Source: Streptomyces sp. Root1304
GTDB taxonomy: Bacteria > Actinomycetota > Actinomycetes > Streptomycetales > Streptomycetaceae
NCBI RefSeq assembly: GCF_001426405.1
Contig: NZ_LMEP01000027.1
Span: forward strand, 165,550-229,549
Direction: 5' to 3'
Length of the DNA: 64,000 nucleotides
The position numbers were made by a program, and so were the translations under genes. A model generated the notes under the pieces. That model was not told where the DNA came from and made no database searches. It saw only the letters and a list, made by a program, of their open reading frames with translations. Shown in pieces: positions 41,585-50,180 of the stretch (within the stretch, counting starts at the first letter, position 1; each line of letters starts with the position of its first letter).

Positions 41585-41946
41585 ACCGAGTCCCTGCAAG
41601 CGTGCTCCGAGCCGGCCGATGCCACGAGATCGAGGCCGGCGGCACCGCTTCCCGGATCGCCCGCGCCCGCCGCCTGCTGCGCTGGGGCCCAGACGGACCG
41701 GAGGACCGCCCTACGCGGACCAGCCTCCTGCAGCTCGACCGAATCGTGGCCGTTTCCGCCGGTCAGCGGACGCGCGAGGCGTGTACCACCAGCACACGAA
41801 GAACCTGCTGGTGAGCTACTCCCCCAAGAAGCTCGGGTTCTTCCAGGGGCACGAAAAGAGGTGCCTGACCTGGGCTCTTTCCCGGGTCGGGCGCCTCCCT
41901 GGAGCCCCCTGCCCTTCCCCATGAGGGGCGGCTCAGGAGTAGCGGC

Positions 41947-41978
41947 GGGCCCCGGTTCTCCTCTCGGAGCCGGGGCCC
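41947..41978 (-). terminator. Hairpin terminator after the secreted anchored protein gene
   Basis: GGGCCCCGGTTC and GAGCCGGGGCCC form a 12-base stem with one G-T pair around an 8-base loop. It lies 26 bases past the minus-strand stop at 42004. Confidence 0.6.
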
Positions 41979-42003
41979 TGACCGTGGGCCCTGGGGCGTG
42001 GGA

Positions 42004-42516
42004 TCAGACGGAGTTCCGGGCGGCGGTGGTGCGGCGGCGCATCCTGATCAGAACGCCCGCGGCGGCGCCGCCGAGGAGCAGCGCGCCGAGGGCGTACGGG
42101 CTGCCGCTGTCACCCTCGTCCGCGCCGGCGCCCGCGGCCCAGCCGAAGCCCGCTTCCACGGCACCGATCGGCCTGCCGGAGATCTGGTAGGTGACGGTCT
42201 GCTTGATGCGGGGCGGGCACTTGAGGGTCACGGTGTCCGTGCCGGAGACGGCGTCCAACGGGAGCGTGAACTTGCCCACCAGGACGCCCTCCCGGTCGCC
42301 CGGCAGCAGGTGGAACTTCCCGCCCGCCTCCGACTCGCCCTTGCCGTATGTCTCCTTGCCGCAGGCGGTGGTGCTGACGGTGACGGTGGTGCCGGGGGCC
42401 GCCTTCCCCGGATTGACCCGGACGTCACCGCCGGGCGCCGCGACGGCGGAGGGTGCGGACAGGACGAGGGCGCCGAGGACCAGGGCGAGCTGGGGACCCG
42501 TGCGTGCGAGACGCAT
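42004..42516 (-). CDS. Secreted protein with C-terminal membrane anchor
   Basis: The 170-residue protein has a signal peptide (1-32, LALVLGALVLSAPSAVAA), a beta-rich domain of about 95 residues with two cysteines (TTACGKETY and LKCPPRI), a short Gly/Ala/Asp linker and a membrane span with a basic end (ALGALLLGGAAAGVLIRMRRR). No LPxTG sortase motif is present. It is probably held at the membrane facing outward. Function is unknown. GGAG lies about ten bases before the ATG at 42516. Confidence 0.75.
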   Translation of the reverse strand: MRLARTGPQLALVLGALVLSAPSAVAAPGGDVRVNPGKAAPGTTVTVSTTACGKETYGKGESEAGGKFHLLPGDREGVLVGKFTLPLDAVSGTDTVTLKCPPRIKQTVTYQISGRPIGAVEAGFGWAAGAGADEGDSGSPYALGALLLGGAAAGVLIRMRRRTTAARNSV

Positions 42517-42874
42517 GCTTCTTCTCTCCTTCGGTGGAGCTTTCCTGGCCGGCTGGGCCGCGCGGCTCCGGTGCTGTGCTCCGTGCACGAGGAGATCCCC
42601 GACCGGTGATCACCGCAACGGGAAGATCGCGCGCGATGCCCCCGGTTGGCGGATTGATCGTCCTCCCCGGTGATCAGCGCCGCAGGTCACAGCATCCCGT
42701 GCGGTGATCGGAAACGAACGGCCTCCTGCGCGCGAACGGGTGAGGAGCCTCGACCACGAGCGTTCTCGACACCGAAGCGCCCCGGACGCCCACGGCCTGA
42801 TGGATCGTCAATCGGATCAGCGGGCGACCGGGGCGCCCCGGGGCATCCCTGCCCTGCCGGCGACGGGAAGGCGG
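42517..42874. other. Intergenic region between secreted protein and PKS hydroxylase genes
   Basis: No gene is seen in these 358 bases. GGTGATC occurs three times (42605, 42669, 42703), the first as the palindrome GGTGATCACC, and may be operator sites for the secreted protein gene. CCGGGGCGCCCCGG near 42829 is a perfect dyad that may end the hydroxylase transcript. Confidence 0.4.
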
Positions 42875-44536
42875 TCAGTCCCGGCCCAGGATCGCCGTGA
42901 GGGCCTGCCTCAACGTCGCTTCGGGATCCGCCGACGCCCCTTCGGACCGCCACGCGACGATCCCGTCGGGGCGGACCAGCACCGCGCCGTCCGCGGTGAC
43001 GCCGTGAGCCTCCGCCCAGTCCGTGTCGCTCGCCGGGGAGAGCTCCGCGTCGGGCCCGTCGCCGATCCGGTACGCGTCGAGCGGCACCGACAACTGCCGC
43101 CCGACGCGTGTCGCCGCGGTGTGCCACGTGCCGGCGCCGTCCTCGGAACTCAGGAGTACCAGGGACCGCTCGTACAGGTCGAGGGTGGAGACCCGGGTCC
43201 CGGCGCGGTCCAGCCACAGGTGGGGTGCCCGGCTCCCGGGTTCGCCCGTCAACCGCAGTCCGTCGGGTACGACCGGCAGCGTCCGGTCGGCGCCCAGGAC
43301 GGCGCCCTGCGGATAGCGGTAGCCGAGCACCTCGTTGAGGATGCCGCCCTTCCTTCCCTTGGGACTGCCGGATCCGGGGCCGGGGGCGTACCCGGGGTGG
43401 CTGTGCTCGACCGACCGCGCCGAAGCCCGGGCGCTCGTCGCCTCCGCGACCGGCCGGCGCTCCGCGTCGTAGGACGCGAGCAGTCCGGGGCCGGCCCAGC
43501 CGCCCAGTACGGCGGCGAGCTTCCAGGCGAGGTTGTGCGCGTCCTGGATACCGGTGTTGGAGCCGAACGCCCCGGTGGGCGGCATCTCGTGGGCGGAGTC
43601 TCCGGCGAGGAACACCCGGCCGTCCGCGTACCGTTCGGAGATTCTCTGGGCCGCGTGCCAGGGCGCTCTGCCGGTGATCTCCACATCGAGGTCCGAGACC
43701 CCCACGGCCCGCCGGATGTGGTCCCTGCACCGCTCGTCGGTGAACTCCTCGAGCGTCTCGCCCTGTTCGGGGTGCCATGGAGCGTGGAACACCCAGCGCT
43801 CCCGATTGTCGACCGGCAGCAGGGCCCCGTCGGCCTCCGGGTTCGTCAGGTAGCAGACGATGAAGTGCCGGTCGCCGACGACGTCCGCGAGGCCGCGGGA
43901 GACGAAGGTGATGCTCACGTTGTGGAAGAGGTCGCCCGGACCGTTCTGCCCGATGCCGAGCTGCTCGCGAACAGGGCTGCGCGGGCCGTCCGCCGCGACG
44001 AGATAGTCCGCGCGGATGGTGGTGTGCTCACCGGTGCCGCGGCTCTTGACCTGTGCGGTCACCCCTTCGGCGTCCTGCTCGAAGGACATCAGTTCCGTCG
44101 CGAACCGCAGATCTCCGCCCAGTTCCCGAGCGCGCTCGAGCAGCACCGGTTCGAGATCGTTCTGGCTGCACAGGCACCATCCGGCGGGGCTGAAGCGGGC
44201 GACCCCGCCGCCGGGGTCGATCTCCTTGAACAGCCACTCGCCGACGTCGCCCACCAGGCTCGGTGTCTGCAGGATGCCGTTGTTGGGCGCCAGGACCGAC
44301 GCGGCCTCCCGGATGGAATCCGCCACCCCGGCGCTGCGGAACAGCTCCATCGTGCGCAGGTTGTTGCCGCGGCCACGCGGGTGGATCGAGGTGCCCGTAT
44401 GGCGCTCCACCAGTGTGTGCGGCACGCCGAGACGCCCCAGGAACAGCGAGGTGGACAGGCCCACCAGCGAGCCGCCGACGATGAGTACGGGCGTGCGGTG
44501 ACCGGTTGCTCCGCCGGCCACGTCGAATCGGTTCAT
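42875..44536 (-). CDS. FAD-dependent aromatic polyketide hydroxylase (WhiE ORFVIII-like)
   Basis: The 553-residue monooxygenase has the FAD-binding motif VLIVGGSLVGLSTSLFLGRLG, the middle DG motif VAADGPRSPVREQLG, the second FAD motif GRVFLAGDSAHEMPPTGAFGSNTGIQDAHNLAWKL and a C-terminal thioredoxin-like domain. This is the PHBH/TcmG group that oxidises aromatic polyketides with NAD(P)H and oxygen. Its divergent position beside the PKS genes matches whiE-ORFVIII of S. coelicolor, which modifies the spore pigment. GGAG lies eight bases before the ATG. Confidence 0.9.
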   Translation of the reverse strand: MNRFDVAGGATGHRTPVLIVGGSLVGLSTSLFLGRLGVPHTLVERHTGTSIHPRGRGNNLRTMELFRSAGVADSIREAASVLAPNNGILQTPSLVGDVGEWLFKEIDPGGGVARFSPAGWCLCSQNDLEPVLLERARELGGDLRFATELMSFEQDAEGVTAQVKSRGTGEHTTIRADYLVAADGPRSPVREQLGIGQNGPGDLFHNVSITFVSRGLADVVGDRHFIVCYLTNPEADGALLPVDNRERWVFHAPWHPEQGETLEEFTDERCRDHIRRAVGVSDLDVEITGRAPWHAAQRISERYADGRVFLAGDSAHEMPPTGAFGSNTGIQDAHNLAWKLAAVLGGWAGPGLLASYDAERRPVAEATSARASARSVEHSHPGYAPGPGSGSPKGRKGGILNEVLGYRYPQGAVLGADRTLPVVPDGLRLTGEPGSRAPHLWLDRAGTRVSTLDLYERSLVLLSSEDGAGTWHTAATRVGRQLSVPLDAYRIGDGPDAELSPASDTDWAEAHGVTADGAVLVRPDGIVAWRSEGASADPEATLRQALTAILGRD

Positions 44537-44772
44537 TGTTCGTCTCCGGCGTCACCTGCGACGCGAATCGGGGATGGGATGCAGATTCATGCCCTTCGGG
44601 GACGGGCCCGCGTGCCGGGGGCACCCGGATGACACGCGGTTCACTCGTCCGCTTCACGGGGCTCGCGCGCTGTCGGCGCTCCCGTCAAGGATCGACACAC
44701 GACGGACCCGGCGTGTCGGTCACGTAGGCCGTTCCCCCCCTCCCCCCACCGAGAAGAGAAGAGGTGTGCCGG
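44537..44772. promoter_or_regulatory. Divergent promoter region of the spore-pigment cluster
   Basis: These 236 bases separate the hydroxylase gene from the PKS operon and must hold promoters for both. In S. coelicolor the matching region holds developmentally controlled promoters. The GGGCC operator family is absent here. The -10/-35 elements cannot be assigned with confidence. Confidence 0.5.
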
Positions 44773-45894
44773 ATGGCCCCCTCGGGACGCATCTCGCAGT
44801 CCGTGTTCGACGGCTCCAGGCTGCGGGTGATCCTCCTGCTCGACCTGTACGAAGGCGCGCAGCAGCAGTTCCTGGACGCGTACGAACTCATGCGCAAGCA
44901 GGTCGCCTCCGTTCCCGGTCACATCAGTGACCAGCTCTGCCAGTCCATCGAGAACCCCTCGCAGTGGCTCATCACCAGCGAGTGGGAGAGTGCGCCGCCG
45001 TTCCTCGCCTGGGTGAACAGCGAGGAGCACGTCGAAACCGTCAAGCCGATGCACAGCTGCGTCCGGGACACCCGTTCGATGCGCTACAGCATCCTCCGGG
45101 AGACCAGCCCCGGTCAGCAGACCGCGCGGACCGCGGCACCGGCCGACGCGCAGGTGAAGGCCCGCGAGGGCGACGGTGTGGCCCGCCACGCCCTCACCTT
45201 CACCGTCAAGCCCGGATCCGAGTCGAAGGTGGCGGAGCTCCTGGCCGGGTACGAGTCGCCCCGGGCCCAGGTCGACGAGACCACACGGCTGCGCCGCACC
45301 TCCCTCTTCATGCACGGCAATCGCGTCGTGCGTGCCGTGGAGGTGGAAGGCGACCTCCTCGTGGCCCTGCGGCACGTCGCCCGTCAGCCCGAGGTACGAG
45401 CGGTCGAGGAGGCCATCAACCCGTACCTGGAGCAGGACCGGGACCTGACCGACCCCGAGTCGGCACGTGTGTTCTTCACCCGGGCCGCGCTCCCGGCCGT
45501 CCACCACGTGGTGTCCGACCGGCCGACGCCGGCCGACCTGCGACGGCACGCGCTGTACTACCCGGCCAAGGAAGGCCACGGGATGGAGCTGGCCCGGCTG
45601 CTCTCCGATCAGGACCGCGTCGCGGCGGACGATCCGAACAGCCCGGTGTACGGCAGCACGGTCTTCCAGCGCGACGACATCGTGGTGCGCCTCGTCGACA
45701 TCACGGGTGAACTCGACCTCGACCCTGTCGCCTCGCTCGGGCTCAAGGGATCCGGTCGGGCCGCGGAGCTGGAACGTCTCCTCGACGGCGCCGCGATCGG
45801 CGTCGAGGGCTCCCTGCAGACGGAACGCAACATCAACCGGCTCCTGTCGCACGCCGACATGCTGCCCGTCACCGACCGCTCGGCGGATTCCTGA
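44773..45894 (+). CDS. SchA/CurD-like protein (WhiE ORFI)
   Basis: The 373-residue protein combines an antibiotic-monooxygenase-like alpha-beta barrel (about 10-95, RVILLLDLYEGAQQQFLDAYELMRKQVASVPG.. WLITSEWES) with a C-terminal SchA/CurD domain. The latter has ALTFTVKPGSESKVAELLAGYESP and RRTSLFMHGNRVVRAVEVEGDL, with similar units repeated later. Members occur as the first gene of spore-pigment clusters. The biochemical role is unknown. The ATG at 44773 follows GAGAAGAGG by eight bases. Confidence 0.85.
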   Translation: MAPSGRISQSVFDGSRLRVILLLDLYEGAQQQFLDAYELMRKQVASVPGHISDQLCQSIENPSQWLITSEWESAPPFLAWVNSEEHVETVKPMHSCVRDTRSMRYSILRETSPGQQTARTAAPADAQVKAREGDGVARHALTFTVKPGSESKVAELLAGYESPRAQVDETTRLRRTSLFMHGNRVVRAVEVEGDLLVALRHVARQPEVRAVEEAINPYLEQDRDLTDPESARVFFTRAALPAVHHVVSDRPTPADLRRHALYYPAKEGHGMELARLLSDQDRVAADDPNSPVYGSTVFQRDDIVVRLVDITGELDLDPVASLGLKGSGRAAELERLLDGAAIGVEGSLQTERNINRLLSHADMLPVTDRSADS

Positions 45895-45961
45895 CGGCCG
45901 GCCGTGGCCCCACCGCAGTCGCTCCCCCAGCACGTCACTGGCACATCCGGAGGTATCAACC

Positions 45962-46432
45962 ATGCTCAAGCAGCGCCCACGCATCGTGACCCTGAGCGAG
46001 ACGGAACCCAACCGCAGGCGGGGAGGTGACCTGCGGGCCATGCTCACGCCGGCCACGGTCGGTTCCACCAGCGGCTTCATGGGCCTGGCCATCGTTCAAC
46101 CGGGTGAGCGCATCGGCGAGCACTACCACCCGTACTCCGAGGAGTTCGTGTACGTCGTATCGGGCGCGCTGGAAGTGGACCTGGACGGCGACACGTACGC
46201 GCTCCAGCCCGATCAGGGGCTCCTGATCCCGATCGACGTGCGGCACCGCTTCCGCAACGTGGGTGACGTCGAGGCCCGCATGGTCTTCCACCTGGGCCCG
46301 CTCGCCCCCCGGCCGAGCCTCGGCCACGTCGACACGGAGGTCACCGACGAGGCCGAGCTCGCCGCCGCGGGCCCGCACGTGACCGTGCACGACCCCGGCC
46401 GGGTGCCCGAGCGAAACGGGGCCATCGAGTGA
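45962..46432 (+). CDS. Cupin protein (WhiE ORFII)
   Basis: The 156-residue protein has the two cupin motifs: GEHYHPYSEEFVYVVSGALEVDLDG with metal-binding histidines and glutamate, and IPIDVRHRFRNVGD with the second His. Cupins in whiE-type clusters may shape or modify the polyketide. GGAGG precedes the ATG. The ketosynthase GTG overlaps its stop. Confidence 0.9.
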   Translation: MLKQRPRIVTLSETEPNRRRGGDLRAMLTPATVGSTSGFMGLAIVQPGERIGEHYHPYSEEFVYVVSGALEVDLDGDTYALQPDQGLLIPIDVRHRFRNVGDVEARMVFHLGPLAPRPSLGHVDTEVTDEAELAAAGPHVTVHDPGRVPERNGAIE

Positions 46433-47697
46433 CCCGCCGAGTGGCCGTCACCGGCATCGGTGTGGTCGCTCCGGGCGGCACCGGAGCGAAGGCGTTCTGG
46501 GACCTCCTCGCCGCCGGCCGTACCGCGACCCGCGGCATCACCCTGTTCGACCCGGTCGGACTGCGCTCCCGCATCGCCGCCGAGTGCGACTTCGACCCGG
46601 CGGACCACGGACTGGATCCGGACCTGAGCGGCCACGTCGACCGGTACATCCAGTTCGCCGTCGTCGCCGCCGGGGAAGCCGTCCAGGACTCCGGGCTCGA
46701 CACCGACACCGAAGACCCCTGGCGCGTCGCCGTCTCCCTGGGCAGCGCCGTCGGCGGCACCACCCGGCTCGAACACGACTACGTCCTGGTCAGCGAGGGC
46801 GGGCGGCGGTGGGACGTGGACCACCGCGCGGCCGGCCCCCGACTGCACATGGCGTTCTCGCCGAGCACGCTCGCGTCCGTCGTGGCCGAACGGTTCGGCG
46901 CCCGCGGCCCGGTGCAGACGGTCTCCACCGGATGCACCTCCGGCCTCGACGCCGTGGGCTACGCCTTCCACACCATCGCGGAGGGCCGGGCGGACGTCTG
47001 CATAGCGGGCGCGTCGGACTCCCCGATCTCCCCGATCACCATGGCCTGCTTCGACGCCATCAAGGCCACGTCGCCCGACAACGACGACCCGGAGCACGCC
47101 TCCAGGCCCTTCGACAACAACCGCAACGGTTTCGTCATGGGCGAAGGCGCGGCCGTCCTCGTCCTGGAGGAGTACGAGCACGCCAGGGCCCGCGGTGCGC
47201 ACATCTACTGCGAGATCGGTGGTTACGCCACCTTCGGCAACGCGTACCACATGACCGGTCTGACCGGCGAGGGGCTGGAGATGTCCCGGGCGATCGACAC
47301 CACGCTCGACCAGGCCCGGGTCGACCCCACGCTGATCGACTACGTCAACGCGCACGGCTCGGGCACCCGGCAGAACGACCGGCACGAGACCGCCGCCGTG
47401 AAACGGTCCCTGGGCGCGCACGCCTACGACACGCCCATGAGCTCCATCAAATCCATGGTGGGGCACTCGCTGGGCGCCATCGGCGCGATCGAGGTGGCCG
47501 CCTGCGTCCTGGCGCTGAAGCACCAGGTGGTACCTCCGACGGCGAACTACGAGACCCCCGACCCCGAGTGCGACCTGGACTACGTGCCGCGCACCGCCCG
47601 CTCCCGGAAGCTCAGGAACGTGCTCTCCGTGGGCAGCGGATTCGGCGGCTTCCAGTCCGCGGTCCTCCTGACGGGGCCGGGCGGGAGGACACGATGA
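46429..47697 (+). CDS. Type II PKS ketosynthase alpha (WhiE ORFIII)
   Basis: The 422-residue condensing enzyme has active-site Cys169 (VSTGCTSGLDAVG) and catalytic His309 (NAHGSGTRQND) and His346 (MVGHSLGAIGAIE), with the usual type II length. It builds the poly-beta-keto chain from malonyl-ACP in a dimer with the next protein. GTGA overlap with the cupin gene and ATGA overlap with KSbeta. Gene order supports a spore pigment rather than an antibiotic. Confidence 0.96.
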   Translation: MTRRVAVTGIGVVAPGGTGAKAFWDLLAAGRTATRGITLFDPVGLRSRIAAECDFDPADHGLDPDLSGHVDRYIQFAVVAAGEAVQDSGLDTDTEDPWRVAVSLGSAVGGTTRLEHDYVLVSEGGRRWDVDHRAAGPRLHMAFSPSTLASVVAERFGARGPVQTVSTGCTSGLDAVGYAFHTIAEGRADVCIAGASDSPISPITMACFDAIKATSPDNDDPEHASRPFDNNRNGFVMGEGAAVLVLEEYEHARARGAHIYCEIGGYATFGNAYHMTGLTGEGLEMSRAIDTTLDQARVDPTLIDYVNAHGSGTRQNDRHETAAVKRSLGAHAYDTPMSSIKSMVGHSLGAIGAIEVAACVLALKHQVVPPTANYETPDPECDLDYVPRTARSRKLRNVLSVGSGFGGFQSAVLLTGPGGRTR

Positions 47698-48941
47698 GCA
47701 CTGAACGCCCGCGACGCGCGGTCGTCACCGGCATCGGCGTGATCGCCCCCAACGGACAGCGTAGCGACGCGTACTGGAAGTCCGTCCGGGAAGGCCTCGG
47801 CGTACTGGACCGGATCACCCGCGAGGGCTGCGAGGACCTGCCGCTCAAGGTCGCGGGCGAGGTCCGGGGCTTCGACGCCTCCGACCTGATCGAGGAGCGT
47901 TTCCTCGTCCAGACCGACCGCTTCAGTCACTACGCGATGGCTGCGGCCCAGCTCGCCCTCGACGACGCCGGGCTCGCCCCGGACGACCCGGAGGAGCCCT
48001 TCTCGATCGGCGTCGTCACCGCGGCCGGCTCCGGCGGCGGTGAGTTCGGCCAGCGAGAGCTGCAGAAGCTCTGGGGCCAGGGGTCCAAGTTCGTCGGCCC
48101 GTACCAGTCCATCGCCTGGTTCTACGCCGCCAGCACCGGCCAGATCTCCATCCGGAGCGGGTTCAAGGGGCCGTGCGGTGTGGTCGCGAGCGACGAGGCG
48201 GGCGGACTGGACGGCCTCGCCCACGCCGCTCGGGCCGTACGGCGCGGGACCGGCGCGGTGGTCGTCGGAGCGGCGGAGGCGCCCCTCGCCCCGTACTCGA
48301 TGGTGTGCCAGCTCGGATATCCGGAGCTCAGCACCGTCGAGGACCCGGACCGCGCCTACCGGCCCTTCACCGCGGGAGCCTGCGGCTTCGTTCCCGCGGA
48401 GGGCGGTGCGATGCTCGTCGTGGAGGACGAGTCCCGTGCCCGCGACCGGGGAGCGGCCGTGCGGGCCGTCGTGGCCGGCCACGGCGCCACGTTCACCGGA
48501 GCCTCCCGGTGGAAGGAGTCCCGGGAGGGACTCGCCCGCGCCATCCGTGTCGCCCTCGACGAGGCCGAGTGCGCGCCCGAGGAGATCGACGTCGTCTTCG
48601 CCGACGCCCTGGGCGTTCCGGACGCGGACCGCGCCGAGGCGATGGCGATCGCCGACGCCCTCGGGGCACACGCCGGCCGCGTCCCCGTCACGGCGCCCAA
48701 GACGGGCATCGGCCGCGCCTACTGCGGGGCGCCCGTCCTGGACACCGCCGCGGCGGTCTTCGCGATGGAACACGGCCTGGTCCCCCCCACCCCCAACGTG
48801 TTCGACATCTGCCACGACCTCGATCTGGTGATGTCCCGCGCTCGCCCCGCCGAGCTGCGCACGGCCCTCGTCCTCAGCCGGGGACTCATGGGATCCAACG
48901 CGGCGCTGGTCGTGCGCCGCGGCGACTGCTCCGCCCGGTAG
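47694..48941 (+). CDS. Type II PKS ketosynthase beta / chain length factor (WhiE ORFIV)
   Basis: The 415-residue partner of KSalpha lacks the active cysteine: position 168 in VVASDEAGGLDGL is Glu, where most chain length factors have Gln. The catalytic histidines are also lost (for instance FADALGVPDADRAEA in place of NAHGSGT). It sets chain length and may make the acetyl starter by decarboxylation. ATG overlaps the KSalpha stop. Confidence 0.95.
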   Translation: MSTERPRRAVVTGIGVIAPNGQRSDAYWKSVREGLGVLDRITREGCEDLPLKVAGEVRGFDASDLIEERFLVQTDRFSHYAMAAAQLALDDAGLAPDDPEEPFSIGVVTAAGSGGGEFGQRELQKLWGQGSKFVGPYQSIAWFYAASTGQISIRSGFKGPCGVVASDEAGGLDGLAHAARAVRRGTGAVVVGAAEAPLAPYSMVCQLGYPELSTVEDPDRAYRPFTAGACGFVPAEGGAMLVVEDESRARDRGAAVRAVVAGHGATFTGASRWKESREGLARAIRVALDEAECAPEEIDVVFADALGVPDADRAEAMAIADALGAHAGRVPVTAPKTGIGRAYCGAPVLDTAAAVFAMEHGLVPPTPNVFDICHDLDLVMSRARPAELRTALVLSRGLMGSNAALVVRRGDCSAR

Positions 48942-48965
48942 GACCGGGCGGGAAGGAGAACACTG

Positions 48966-49226
48966 ATGATCACCACCGCACTGACCTTCGACGAACTCGC
49001 CGCGCTGATGAAGCAGGCGGCCGGGGTCACCGTCGACGCCGGGAAGCTGGACAAGGAGCCGGACACGCCGTTCGCCACCCTCGGCCTCGACTCGCTCGGC
49101 CTGCTCGGGATCGTCGGCGAGCTGGAGAACCGGTACAGCGTGTCGCTGCCCACCGACGCCGAGCGCTGCAAGACGCCCGCCGAGTTCCTCGGCCTGGTCA
49201 ACACCGCCCTCAAGACGGGAGTCTGA
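48966..49226 (+). CDS. Type II PKS acyl carrier protein (WhiE ORFV)
   Basis: The 86-residue carrier has TLGLDSLGLLGIVGELE with phosphopantetheine site Ser43. AAGGAG precedes the ATG. It carries the growing chain for the flanking ketosynthase and cyclases. The next gene starts one base after its stop. Confidence 0.95.
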   Translation: MITTALTFDELAALMKQAAGVTVDAGKLDKEPDTPFATLGLDSLGLLGIVGELENRYSVSLPTDAERCKTPAEFLGLVNTALKTGV

Positions 49227-49227
49227 C

Positions 49228-49707
49228 GTGGCCGGCCACACCGACAACAGCATCACCATCGACGCCCCCCTCGACCTCGTCTGGGACATCACCAACGACA
49301 TCGAGAAGTGGCCCGACCTCTTCAGCGAGTACGCCTCCCTCGAAGTCCTCTCCCGCGAGGGCGACTCCACCACCTTCCGCCTGACCATGCACCCGGACGA
49401 GTCCGGGAAGGTCTGGAGCTGGGTGTCGGAGCGCACCGTGGACCGGCCCGGCCGGACCGTTCGCGCCCGCCGTGTGGAGACCGGCCCGTTCGACCACATG
49501 AACATCCGGTGGGAGTACGAGGAGACGCCGGCCGGCGTCCACATGCGCTGGGTGCAGGACTTCGCGATGAAGCCCGACGCTCCGGTCGACGACGCCTGGA
49601 TGACCGACAACATCAACCGCAACTCCCGTACGCAGATGGCCCTCATCCGGGACCGCATCGAGCAGGTCGCCCACGACCGCCGGAACGCCTCGGTCCTGCC
49701 CGGCTGA
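49228..49707 (+). CDS. Polyketide cyclase/aromatase, single-domain StAR-like (WhiE ORFVI)
   Basis: The 159-residue protein is one helix-grip domain: NSITIDAPLDLVWDITNDIEKWPDLFSEYASLEVL, SWVSERTVDRPGRTVRARRVE and HMRWVQDFAMKPDAPVDD. Such aromatase/cyclases fold and aromatise the first ring. The GTG start directly follows the carrier protein stop. Confidence 0.92.
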   Translation: MAGHTDNSITIDAPLDLVWDITNDIEKWPDLFSEYASLEVLSREGDSTTFRLTMHPDESGKVWSWVSERTVDRPGRTVRARRVETGPFDHMNIRWEYEETPAGVHMRWVQDFAMKPDAPVDDAWMTDNINRNSRTQMALIRDRIEQVAHDRRNASVLPG

Positions 49708-49755
49708 CCGCACTCGGCCGCCCACACCCACGCCCACACCCAGAATGGACGCTCG

Positions 49756-50088
49756 ATGCACCACGCTCTGATCGTCGCCCGCATGGCGCCCGATTCGGCG
49801 CCGGCGATCGCCGACGTCTTCGCCGCCTCCGACCGGGGCGAGCTGCCGCACCTGGTCGGCGTCACCCGGCGTCGCCTGTTCCAGTTCGGCGACGTGTATC
49901 TGCACCTCATCGAGTCGGACCAGGACCCGGCGCCGGCCATCGCGAAGCTGACCGGCCACCCTGAGTTCCGCGACGCCAGCGAGAGACTGTCGGCGTACGT
50001 CAGCGCGTACGACCCGAAGACGTGGCGGAGCCCCAAGGACGCCATGGCGCAGTGCTTCTACCGCTGGGAGCGCGACGGGGGTTCCTGA
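49756..50088 (+). CDS. TcmI-type polyketide cyclase (WhiE ORFVII)
   Basis: The 110-residue protein matches the TcmI family: MHHALIVARMAPDSAPAIADVFAASD, HLVGVTRRRLFQFGDVYLHLIES and DAMAQCFYRWERD at the end. It is a ferredoxin-like barrel that closes later rings. It is the last gene of the operon before a strong terminator. Confidence 0.92.
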   Translation: MHHALIVARMAPDSAPAIADVFAASDRGELPHLVGVTRRRLFQFGDVYLHLIESDQDPAPAIAKLTGHPEFRDASERLSAYVSAYDPKTWRSPKDAMAQCFYRWERDGGS

Positions 50089-50114
50089 TCCCCCGGTACG
50101 CACGGCAGGGAATA

Positions 50115-50165
50115 CCCGAGGCCGCCCGCCCCGCGAACGACGCGGAGCGGGCGGCCTCGGGTTTT
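50115..50165. terminator. Strong intrinsic terminator of the PKS operon
   Basis: CCCGAGGCCGCCCGC (50115-50129) and GCGGGCGGCCTCGGG (50147-50161) form a perfect 15-base stem, followed by TTTT. The stem can also serve the convergent methyltransferase gene. Confidence 0.85.
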
Positions 50166-50180
50166 CCTCCTTCGCGCCGG

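Larger units (their letters stand above)
41328..42003. other. Decayed region without intact genes
   Basis: This 676-base stretch holds a 38-base palindrome (41434-41471), a NuoF-like remnant, an imperfect hairpin near 41860-41897 (AGGTGCC/GGCGCCT arms around CTCTTT) and the terminator of the minus-strand gene to its right. Its short frames have no other recognisable domain. Confidence 0.5.

Noticed and set aside
44537..44772. A copy of the stress-island operator in the spore-pigment promoter region
   Set aside because: GC-rich runs such as GGGCCCGCG occur, but no dyad with GGGCC arms four bases apart is present.
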